Origin: Rhodospira trueperi
GTDB taxonomy: Bacteria; Pseudomonadota; Alphaproteobacteria; Rhodospirillales; Rhodospirillaceae
Reading direction: 5' to 3'
Length of the DNA stretch: 64,000 bases
NCBI RefSeq assembly: GCF_900101965.1
Contig: NZ_FNAP01000005.1
Span: 124,001-188,000, forward strand
Part shown: positions 57,057 to 64,000 of the stretch, piece by piece
How the letters are laid out: each line of letters starts with the position of its first letter
Numbering within the stretch: position 1 is the stretch's first letter
Made by a program: the position numbers and the translations under genes
The notes under the pieces: generated by a model
The model's database searches: none
What the model was told of the DNA's origin: nothing
Seen by the model: the letters and a program-made list of their open reading frames with translations, nothing else

Positions 57057-59219
57057 CTAAAGCAGCTGGGCCACGGCCGCCTGGAAAGGATCGTCGGGGG
57101 AAAGGCACTCCCGCAGGGCGTCCAGGACCTGTTCGGTGAACTCGTCCACCACGCCGTCGGCTTCCTCCTCCGGTGTGATTTCCTTGTCCACCATCGTCGC
57201 CATGTCCTCCGCGACGAGCGCCGCGAACCGCTCTGGGCTCATCATCGCGCTCACCCGTTCCCAGTATCCGGGCTCGAACCAGGGACCGGACGGGCCCCGG
57301 TGGCCGCCCGCCATCAGATCGACCATCAGCGCGGTGCCGGCGCGGATCGTCGCCTCGTCCCGCCATCCGAACCGCTCCAGGTAGGCCGGGAACGCCACCT
57401 GATGCGCCGAGCATTCGTGCTCGGTGTCGCGCCACTTCAGGTACAGCCGGAACACGTCCAGGGAGTCGGGATCGAGGCACATCAGGGTCTGCAGCGCCCG
57501 TCCGAAGCCGCCGGTGAGATCGTCGGCGTAGGCTTCTTGAAGCCGGTTCGCCTCGGGATGTCGGACCCAGGCCAGCAGCAGGCGCCGCAGGGCCGGTGCC
57601 GCATCGACGAGGTTGGCCTCGATCAGGCCCCGGAAGAACCTCTCTTCGTCCCACACCGCGCCGCCCACGTCGAAATTGAGGTGTGTCGTGAGTGCCAGAT
57701 CGTTGCCCCACAACAGACTGTCGACGTCGGTCTCGATCCGGTGGGTCAGCGCATCGAGGGTTTCGATCACGGCCGGCGCGGTGAAGGCGGGCAAGGCGGC
57801 GATCGGTGTCTTCGTCACGCGTTCCACGGCCTCGGAGTTCAGCCGGTCGTCGCAGGGGGGCAGGACGGTGTCGGGGGTATCGGGCACGAGCACGGTGGCG
57901 CGCGAGTCTGGCGCTCCGCCGTCCTCGGGCGGCGCCCATTCGATCCCGTCCACGTGCAAGAGGGTCCAGCCGAACGACGGATGCCCGAGCGCCAGCGTGT
58001 TGTCATTCCGCCACGAGAGGGAAAGCTTGTCGTGCCACGACGTTTGGGTCCGGGTGCCGTCGTGGGGCCAGTGTTCGAAGCGGAACAGGGGCGTGACATG
58101 CCCGTCCAGACGCACACCCCGCACGTCCGACGACGCGAACTTCACCCAGAACGCGTCGCCCGATGGCGCCCACAGAACGTCGTCCAGAAAACCATGCAGG
58201 GCGCGCAAGGGGGCCAGCGTTTCCTCCAGCGCCGAGAGGGCCTCGGGGTCGCTCGGAAGTACGAGCGGCTGTTTCTGGAACTCGCGACCCAGGGTGTGGA
58301 GACGGGGCAACAAACCCTCAAAGGCCGGGGTTTGTCGCACCCAACCCAGATCCGCCTCCGAGAGCATGCGGACGACTAGCGAGCGCTCCGCCACCGGCGA
58401 GCCGCCGTCGATCCGCCACAACTCCAATGTCAGGCCGACACGCGGCGGGCCGTGGTCGTCGGACGGCTTGGACACGCCCCGCCGTCCGAAGGCGCGGAGC
58501 GTCCCGCCCAGTCGGCCGCCCGGAGCGCCCTTCGGAGTTCCGGCGACGGGAAGCGTGGCGTAGTCGGAGCGGAGCGCGAAACGGCCATCAGGGCTGAGCC
58601 AGCGCAGGCGGCGCTGGTTCCTGTTCCGGTCCCGGAAGGACGGGTCCTTGATGGCATGAAAGGTGGCGCGCCAGGGATCGGTGGCGATCCGCCAGATCCC
58701 CTGGTCCGGCTGGCCCAGCCGCGCGTGCCCGGAGAAGACACCGACCAGCTCCCGCCCCGTGCCCGCAAGGGTCCCGAGGTTCAGCGGCAGGCCCTCCGGC
58801 GGCGCGGTGTCCGGGTCGACCGGCCCGTCGGCCTCGGTCACCGGGCCCCACAGATCGCCGTCCCGCCGGCGGAAGCTGGAGAACGCCACCTCCTGCTCCA
58901 GCGTGTCCAGCCGCCAGACCGAAATGCAGTCGAGGCCGAACGTCACGGCGCGGCCGGCGTCCATGCGGACCAGGGAGGTGCCCCACGGCGCCAGGAACCG
59001 CGTACGGCGGGTCACGCGACGCTCGGTCAGGTCATATACGGCCAGACCGGCGTTGGGCGCGAACACGAGCACCTCGGTTCCGCTCAGGACCAGGACCTGG
59101 CGGATCGTCCCTGTCTGAAACGGGACCGCCACCTGGGGCTCCGACCCGTCGGCCGGGTGAATCTGGACGCAGGAGATGCTCTGGGTCGAGCAGATGGCGG
59201 CACGCGGCAGGGCGGGCAT
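57057..59219 (-). CDS. Large hypothetical protein with beta-propeller-like N-terminal half
   Basis: A 720-residue protein with no signal peptide. The first half has repeated short beta-strand patterns ending in WRL/YDL (VLVFAPNAGLAVYDLTERRV, FGLDCISVWRLDTLEQEVAF, WRNDNTLALGHPSFGWTLL), which look like a WD40-type propeller. The second half is helical and acidic (MMSPERFAALVAEDMATMVDKEITPEEEADGVVDEFTEQVLDAL). No family is recognised. It converges on holA and diverges from the MaoC gene. Confidence 0.7.
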   Translation of the reverse strand: MPALPRAAICSTQSISCVQIHPADGSEPQVAVPFQTGTIRQVLVLSGTEVLVFAPNAGLAVYDLTERRVTRRTRFLAPWGTSLVRMDAGRAVTFGLDCISVWRLDTLEQEVAFSSFRRRDGDLWGPVTEADGPVDPDTAPPEGLPLNLGTLAGTGRELVGVFSGHARLGQPDQGIWRIATDPWRATFHAIKDPSFRDRNRNQRRLRWLSPDGRFALRSDYATLPVAGTPKGAPGGRLGGTLRAFGRRGVSKPSDDHGPPRVGLTLELWRIDGGSPVAERSLVVRMLSEADLGWVRQTPAFEGLLPRLHTLGREFQKQPLVLPSDPEALSALEETLAPLRALHGFLDDVLWAPSGDAFWVKFASSDVRGVRLDGHVTPLFRFEHWPHDGTRTQTSWHDKLSLSWRNDNTLALGHPSFGWTLLHVDGIEWAPPEDGGAPDSRATVLVPDTPDTVLPPCDDRLNSEAVERVTKTPIAALPAFTAPAVIETLDALTHRIETDVDSLLWGNDLALTTHLNFDVGGAVWDEERFFRGLIEANLVDAAPALRRLLLAWVRHPEANRLQEAYADDLTGGFGRALQTLMCLDPDSLDVFRLYLKWRDTEHECSAHQVAFPAYLERFGWRDEATIRAGTALMVDLMAGGHRGPSGPWFEPGYWERVSAMMSPERFAALVAEDMATMVDKEITPEEEADGVVDEFTEQVLDALRECLSPDDPFQAAVAQLL

Positions 59220-59489
59220 GGCGACGGCTCCCGTTGGTGGAGATGTGCGGACAGCGGTGAACGAGGATCACGCGGGATCGGGACAGGGACTCCGATCCGG
59301 CCCGCGCCCGACGAACCGAGGGGATCACGGTGCGGGCACCAGACATACCGAACCGGTCCCGAATACTACAAAGAGTGTGGAGAGTCAGTCGCAACGAGCG
59401 GATGACGTCCGACGGCGGACGCCTTGCGTGACCCTCCGTGTCACTCTACCGTGAGCGGCGATCCCACACCGGAGCCGGAGGCACGGACC

Positions 59490-59918
59490 ATGGAAGGCAT
59501 CGTCCACACCTATTTCGAGGATCTGGCGGTCGGCCAGTCCGCGAGCTTGGGCAAGACCATCAGCGAGGCCGATATCCTGATGTTCGCCGGGGTTTCTGGC
59601 GACACGAACCCGGCGCACATGGACGAGGAGTACGCCGCCGGCACCATGTTCAAGGGCCGCATCGCCCACGGTATGCTCAGTGCCGCGATCATCTCCGCCC
59701 TGTTCGGCACCAAGTTCCCGGGGCCGGGCTGCATCTATGTCAGCCAGTCGCTACGCTTCAAGGCGCCGGTGCGGATCGGCGATACCGTGCGCGCCCGCGT
59801 CGAGGTGACCGAACTGATGCCGGACAAAAAGTTCGCAGTGCTCAAGACGACGGCGACGGTGCGGGATAAGGTTGTCGTGGACGGCGAGGCGACGTTGATG
59901 GTGCCGTCGCGCGGGTGA
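59490..59918 (+). CDS. MaoC-family (R)-enoyl-CoA hydratase
   Basis: A 142-residue single hot-dog domain. The hydratase-2 motif is ISEADILMFAGVSGDTNPAHMDEEYAAGTMF (about residues 22-53) with the catalytic Asp and His, followed by RIAHGMLSAAIISALFGTKFPGPG. This is the PhaJ type, which hydrates crotonyl-type CoA esters, for example to supply polyhydroxyalkanoate synthesis. ATG 59490 has GGAGG nine bases upstream. The SCO1 gene follows after 15 bp. Confidence 0.9.
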   Translation: MEGIVHTYFEDLAVGQSASLGKTISEADILMFAGVSGDTNPAHMDEEYAAGTMFKGRIAHGMLSAAIISALFGTKFPGPGCIYVSQSLRFKAPVRIGDTVRARVEVTELMPDKKFAVLKTTATVRDKVVVDGEATLMVPSRG

Positions 59919-59933
59919 TGGAGAGATAGAGCG

Positions 59934-60584
59934 GTGTCCCGAAACCTGATCTCGATCCTGGGCGGAGTCGGTATCGTCCTGGTGGTGCTCGCGGTGGGTC
60001 TGCTGCCGCGCCTGGAGTTCCTGGTGGGCGAGGAGCCGGCGGAGACCCACGCCGGCGGGCTGTCGGTCGAGATCGACGCCGACACGCCCATCGGCGGGCC
60101 GTTCACCCTGGTCAACGGAGCGGGCGAGACCGTCACCGACTCCTCGTTCCCCGGCCAGTATCTCCTGGTCTACTTCGGCTATACGTATTGCCCGGACGTC
60201 TGTCCGACCAGCCTTCAGACCATGGCCGACGCCTTGAACGCGCTCGATCCGGCCATTGTCGAGCGGATCCAGCCGCTGTTCGTCACCGTGGATCCGGAGC
60301 GTGACCGTCCGGCAGACGTGGCCGAGTATGCCGGTTTTTTTCATCCCAAGCTGATGGGTCTGACCGGCACCGTGGAGCAGGTCACGGCGGCGGCCCGGGC
60401 CTACAAGGTGTACTTCGCCAAGGTCGAACAGCCCGACAGCGCCGCGCCCTATCTGCTGGACCACAGCGCGATCACCTACCTGATGGCGCCGGACGGGACG
60501 CTGGCCGCGTTCTTCCGCCACGGCGAGCCGGCCGCCGATATGGCGGCGCGCCTGCGCGAAATCGTGGGCGAGGGCGGATCCTGA
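59934..60584 (+). CDS. SCO1/SenC-family copper chaperone
   Basis: A 216-residue thioredoxin-fold protein anchored by an N-terminal membrane helix (ILGGVGIVLVVLAVGLLP). The copper motif is complete: YFGYTYCPDVCPTSL gives the two Cys spaced by three, and the distal His lies in YLLDHSAITYLM. It delivers copper to the Cu-A site of cytochrome oxidase. GTG start with GAGAGA upstream. It lies next to the cytochrome c maturation genes, which fits a respiratory role. Confidence 0.92.
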   Translation: MSRNLISILGGVGIVLVVLAVGLLPRLEFLVGEEPAETHAGGLSVEIDADTPIGGPFTLVNGAGETVTDSSFPGQYLLVYFGYTYCPDVCPTSLQTMADALNALDPAIVERIQPLFVTVDPERDRPADVAEYAGFFHPKLMGLTGTVEQVTAAARAYKVYFAKVEQPDSAAPYLLDHSAITYLMAPDGTLAAFFRHGEPAADMAARLREIVGEGGS

Positions 60585-60677
60585 CCACAGCGTGCCGGTT
60601 CGACTGGAAATCCAGCGCTGCAGGGGCTAAGGTCCCGTCACGAAATCGACATGCCCGCGCCTGGGCCGGAAGGGATC

Positions 60678-61403
60678 ATGCACCGCTACGCCAACCCCAC
60701 CCGTTTTCTTCGCATCGCCAATGCCGTCCTGCCCTGGAGCACCGGGGTGATGGTGCTGGCGTTCGCGGTCGGCCTGTCCTATGCCCTGGTGTTCTCGCCG
60801 CCCGACTATCAGCAGAGCGAGACCGTGCGCATCATGTATGTGCATGTGCCGTCGGCCTGGATGGGTCTGTTCGTTTACACCTGCATGGCCATCGCCAGCG
60901 GTGTCGCGCTGATCTGGCGTCATCCGGTGGCCGATCTGGCGGCGCGCTGCTCGGCGCCGGTGGGCGCGGTGTTCACCTTCATCTGCCTTGTTTCGGGTGC
61001 CCTGTGGGGCAAGCCCATGTGGGGCACGTGGTGGGTGTGGGACGCGCGCCTGACCTCCATGCTGGTCCTGCTGTTCCTGTACCTGGGCTACATGGCGCTG
61101 GCGGGCGCCTTCGATGACCGCCAGCGCGGCGCCAAGGCGGCGGCGGTGCTGGCGCTGGTGGGCTGGGTGAACATTCCCATCATCAAGTTCTCGGTGGATT
61201 GGTGGAACACCCTGCATCAGCCGGCCAGCGTCAACCCGGTCGGCGAAAGCGGTATCGCCATCGACGGGTCCATGCTGATTCCGCTGTTCGCCATGGCCAT
61301 CGCCTTCAAGGCGTATTATGTCACCACCCTGTTGCTGGGCATCCGCCGCGAGATCGCGGCGGCGAAGGTCCGGTCGCTACGCTTGGCCGAGGTTCAAGGG
61401 TAG
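60678..61403 (+). CDS. ccmC: Haem exporter protein CcmC
   Basis: A 241-residue membrane protein with six helices. The tryptophan-rich WWD motif is GKPMWGTWWVWDARLTSML (about residues 118-136), with conserved His residues on both sides (for example MYVHVPSAWMG). CcmC loads haem onto CcmE. ATG 60678 is preferred, with GGAAGG upstream; the frame opens at 60651. ccmA and ccmB are not upstream here. Confidence 0.95.
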   Translation: MHRYANPTRFLRIANAVLPWSTGVMVLAFAVGLSYALVFSPPDYQQSETVRIMYVHVPSAWMGLFVYTCMAIASGVALIWRHPVADLAARCSAPVGAVFTFICLVSGALWGKPMWGTWWVWDARLTSMLVLLFLYLGYMALAGAFDDRQRGAKAAAVLALVGWVNIPIIKFSVDWWNTLHQPASVNPVGESGIAIDGSMLIPLFAMAIAFKAYYVTTLLLGIRREIAAAKVRSLRLAEVQG

Positions 61404-61451
61404 GCCGACAATGTGGTGGGCAACGGAACGTGGGATGCGGCGGGGACTGTT

Positions 61452-61763
61452 GTGGACAGCCTGATCACCTATCTGAACATGGACGGCTATGCGGGCTTCG
61501 TCTGGCCGTCCTATGGCATCGCGGCCGTGGTTATGGTCGGACTGTATGTGTCTGTCCGGGCAGGTCTGCGCCGCGACGAGCGGACACTGAGTCAGTTGCA
61601 GGCGGCCGGCGCCAGCCGACGCCGGCGCGGGACGGAGACTCCGGACCAGGGGGAACGGGACGGAGACTCGACGATGGACACGAGGGACGGACAACGCGAC
61701 GGGACCGAAGACGGGGACGCTTTCAACGCAATCACACTCCCCGATGACGGAGGTCGCGCGTGA
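61452..61763 (+). CDS. ccmD: CcmD with long charged C-terminal tail
   Basis: Starts at GTG 61452 (VDSLITYLNMDGYAGFVWPSYGIA), matching the conserved CcmD opening; an upstream GTG at 61413 is possible. A single membrane helix (YGIAAVVMVGLYVSVRAGLRRDE) is followed by a polar tail of more than 50 residues, rich in Asp, Arg and Gly. Usual CcmD proteins are about 50-70 residues, so the 103-residue length is unusual. It helps release haem-loaded CcmE from CcmC. The stop overlaps ccmE. Confidence 0.85.
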   Translation: MDSLITYLNMDGYAGFVWPSYGIAAVVMVGLYVSVRAGLRRDERTLSQLQAAGASRRRRGTETPDQGERDGDSTMDTRDGQRDGTEDGDAFNAITLPDDGGRA

Positions 61764-62248
61764 CACGTAAGAAGCGCAGACTGTATTTTGTGGGCCTGGG
61801 CATGCTCGCGTTGGGCGGAGCGACCGCTCTTGTCCTGACGGCCATCGGCGACAACCTGCTGTATTTCTACAGTCCGACCGACCTGACCGAGCGCGAGGTG
61901 GCGCCCGGCCAGCGTTTCCGGCTGGGCGGACTGGTCGAGGAAGGCAGCGTCGAGAAGGACGGGGAAACCGTCCGCTTTGTTGTCACGGATTTGGTTCACA
62001 CCATCCCGGTGACCTTCACCGGTATTCTGCCCGATCTGTTCCGGGAAGGGCAGGGCGTGGTGACCGAGGGTCAGCTTGGTCCGGACGGTCTGTTCACGGC
62101 GGCCAGCGTGCTGGCCAAGCATGACGAGAACTACATGCCGCCGGAGGTGGCCGACTCCCTGAAGGAGAGCGGCTACTGGGAAGAAGGGCTGGAAGGCGCC
62201 GAGGCCGCTGTGCGGTCGACCGGCGGCGCTGAACAGACGTCCCACTGA
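61760..62248 (+). CDS. ccmE: Haem chaperone CcmE
   Basis: A 162-residue protein with an N-terminal membrane anchor (LYFVGLGMLALGGATALVLTAI) and the beta-barrel domain: LYFYSPTDLTERE, FRLGGLVEEGSVEKDGETVRFVVTD. The covalent haem-binding His sits in VLAKHDENYMPPEV (H-x-x-x-Y). GTG start overlapping ccmD by 4 bp. The C-terminal tail after about residue 145 is variable. Confidence 0.96.
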   Translation: MTRKKRRLYFVGLGMLALGGATALVLTAIGDNLLYFYSPTDLTEREVAPGQRFRLGGLVEEGSVEKDGETVRFVVTDLVHTIPVTFTGILPDLFREGQGVVTEGQLGPDGLFTAASVLAKHDENYMPPEVADSLKESGYWEEGLEGAEAAVRSTGGAEQTSH

Positions 62249-62273
62249 GCCCCGGAGCGCGAGGAGTCCGGCG

Positions 62274-64000
62274 ATGATCCCCGAAATCGGCCATTACGCG
62301 CTGGCGCTGGGCCTGTGTGTTGCCCTGGTGCAGGCCATCGTGCCCTTGATCGGCGCGCAGCGGAACAATCTGGCGCTGATGGAGCTGTCGCGCCCGGCGG
62401 CGGTGGCGCAGTTCCTGACCATCGGCGTGGCGTTTGCGGCGTTGACCCACAGCTTTATCGTGTCTGACTTCTCTGTCAGCAACGTGTTCCAGAACTCTCA
62501 CACCGACAAGCCGCTGCTCTACAAGATCAGCGGTGTGTGGGGGAACCACGAGGGTTCCCTGCTGTTGTGGATTATGATCCTGGCCGTGTTCAGCCTCGCG
62601 GTGGCGGTGTTCGGGCGCAACCTGCCTCCGACGCTGCGGGCGCGGGCGCTGTCGGTCCAGGCCATGATTACGGTCGGGTTTCTGCTGTTCATTCTGTTTA
62701 CGTCCAATCCGTTCGAGCGCATCGATCCCGCGCCTCTGAACGGGCGCGGTTTGAACCCGCTGTTGCAGGACCCGGGACTGGCCTTCCATCCGCCCATGCT
62801 CTACCTGGGCTACGTCGGCTTTTCGATGGCCTTTTCCTTCGCTGTCGCCGCCCTGATCGAGGGCCGGGTGGACGCCGCCTGGGCGCGCTGGGTGCGGCCG
62901 TGGACCCTGCTGGCCTGGATCTTCCTGACCCTGGGCATCGCCCTGGGAAGCTGGTGGGCCTACTACGAACTCGGCTGGGGCGGCTGGTGGTACTGGGATC
63001 CGGTCGAGAACGCCTCGTTCATTCCCTGGCTGTCGGGGACCGCGCTGCTGCACTCGGCCATCGTGGTGGAGAAGCGCGACACTCTGAAAAGCTGGACCAT
63101 CCTGCTGGCCATCGTCACCTTCTCGCTGTCGCTGCTGGGGACATTCCTGGTGCGCTCTGGTGTGCTGACGAGCGTGCACGCCTTCGCCACCGATCCCACG
63201 CGCGGCGTGTTCATCCTGCTGCTGTTGGCGGTAACGGTGGTGGGGTCGCTGTCGCTGTACGCGTGGCGGGCGCCGCAACTGAAGGCGGGGGGCGTGTTCG
63301 CCCCGATCTCGCGCGAGGGCTCGCTTCTGCTCAACAACGTGCTGCTCAGCACGGCATCGGCCACGGTGCTGCTGGGCACGCTGTATCCGCTGTTCGCCGA
63401 CGCTTTGAACCTGGGCAAGGTCTCGGTGGGGCCGCCGTTCTTCAATGCCGTGTTCGTGCCGTTGATGGTGCCCATGGTTCTGGTGATGGCTCTCGGTCCC
63501 ATGCTGGCTTGGAAGCGCGGCGATGCCTATGGCGCGGCGCGGCGTCTGTGGCTGGCTCTGGTGGCCGCCGCCGTGGTGTTCGCCGGAACCTACGTGGCGG
63601 CCGGCGGTGCTTTGACCGACGTCGGCGCGGCCTTCGGCATGGGGCTGGGCGCTTGGCTGCTCATCGGTACGCTTGTGGAGTGGGCCGAGCGCGTTCATCT
63701 GTTTCGCGTCGACCCCGTGACCAGCCTGAAGCGCGCCGCCGGCCTGCCGCGCGCCGCCTATGGCATGACCCTGGCGCACGCCGGGATGGCGATTCTGGTC
63801 ATGGGCGTGGTCGGCAACACGGCCTGGAAGGGCGAGTCCATCCAGGTCATGTCGCCGGGCGAGGTGGTGGAGATCGGCGGGGTCGCTTACGAGTTCAGGG
63901 GCGCTGAACGCGTGGAGGGGCCAAACTATGATGCCGTGCAGGGCCGCTTCATTCTGCGTCGGGATGACGGCGCGGTGCTGGCGGTCATGGAACCTCAGAA
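62274..64000 (+). CDS. ccmF: Cytochrome c-haem lyase subunit CcmF (5' part, runs off the window)
   Basis: The frame is open from ATG 62274 (GAGGAG upstream) to the window end, 575 codons. It starts MIPEIGHYALALGLCVALV and shows SGVWGNHEGSLLLWIMILA, FHPPMLYLGYVGFSMAFSFA and the WWD domain GSWWAYYELGWGGWWYWDPVENAS (about residues 223-246). These identify CcmF, the membrane core of the haem lyase that joins haem to apocytochrome c. It is the fourth gene of ccmC-D-E-F; ccmH and ccmG would be expected beyond the edge. Confidence 0.96.
   Translation, partial: MIPEIGHYALALGLCVALVQAIVPLIGAQRNNLALMELSRPAAVAQFLTIGVAFAALTHSFIVSDFSVSNVFQNSHTDKPLLYKISGVWGNHEGSLLLWIMILAVFSLAVAVFGRNLPPTLRARALSVQAMITVGFLLFILFTSNPFERIDPAPLNGRGLNPLLQDPGLAFHPPMLYLGYVGFSMAFSFAVAALIEGRVDAAWARWVRPWTLLAWIFLTLGIALGSWWAYYELGWGGWWYWDPVENASFIPWLSGTALLHSAIVVEKRDTLKSWTILLAIVTFSLSLLGTFLVRSGVLTSVHAFATDPTRGVFILLLLAVTVVGSLSLYAWRAPQLKAGGVFAPISREGSLLLNNVLLSTASATVLLGTLYPLFADALNLGKVSVGPPFFNAVFVPLMVPMVLVMALGPMLAWKRGDAYGAARRLWLALVAAAVVFAGTYVAAGGALTDVGAAFGMGLGAWLLIGTLVEWAERVHLFRVDPVTSLKRAAGLPRAAYGMTLAHAGMAILVMGVVGNTAWKGESIQVMSPGEVVEIGGVAYEFRGAERVEGPNYDAVQGRFILRRDDGAVLAVMEPQ

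Noticed and set aside
62094-63779. 561-codon minus-strand open frame over ccmF
   Set aside because: Gln/His/Arg-rich shadow of ccmF, which has the WWD domain and continues past the window edge.

Overview
The window is about 64 kb of GC-rich, gene-dense chromosome from an alphaproteobacterium, most likely a Rhodospirillales-type organism. The evidence is a DivK-type response regulator, a full CtrA box upstream of a flagellar-rod-type gene, AddA-type recombination, an hrcA-grpE pair, the rplU-rpmA-obgE-proB-proA order, system I cytochrome c maturation, and many close or overlapping ATGA/GTGA gene junctions. No rRNA, tRNA, CRISPR array or prophage was recognised. The genus assignment is inference.

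Layout. 1-1.1 kb: end of a UbiH/COQ6-type hydroxylase, a GNAT enzyme and a DUF423 membrane protein. 1.2-8.3 kb: divK facing a minus-strand block (rpmG, S41 lipoprotein protease, RNase R, metallo-beta-lactamase-fold hydrolase, coiled-coil lipoprotein). 8.8-13.3 kb: addA, whose 3' end carries an inserted REP/RAYT cassette flanked by an exact 91-bp duplication. 13.3-21.8 kb: LysE exporter, acylphosphatase, YciB, RadC, a MarR-type regulator with a palindromic operator, a small CtrA-linked flagellar rod protein, an ACT-domain regulator, an L,D-transpeptidase, a large disordered protein, LolA and a small lipoprotein. 22-28.4 kb: azlCD, an alpha/beta hydrolase, a CoA-transferase, katG and a decayed sugar ABC permease. 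28.7-36.8 kb: housekeeping (rplU, rpmA, obgE, proB, proA, GNAT, hrcA, grpE, a CinA-like domain protein). 37-45.7 kb: a signalling and glycan block: a hemerythrin protein and a degenerate Hpt-REC protein, divergent from two glycosyltransferases followed by a REC protein and an Hpt/REC/GGDEF-like protein with degraded catalytic sites, then a ROK sugar kinase. 45.8-57 kb: MBL-fold hydrolase, DHH phosphoesterase, purA, a membrane-anchored pseudokinase with a small membrane partner, a flavin-fold protein, an orphan ParA, an alpha-E/ATP-grasp pair and holA. 57-64 kb: a large unknown protein, a MaoC hydratase, a SCO1 copper chaperone and ccmC-ccmD-ccmE-ccmF (ccmF runs off the window).

The most unusual items are the REP/RAYT cassette that rewrote the AddA C-terminus and left a 91-bp duplication, REP elements that supply the stop codons of both addA and proB, the CtrA box and promoter in front of an orphan rod-protein operon, the glycosyltransferase/phosphorelay locus next to a hemerythrin sensor, and the pseudokinase operon.
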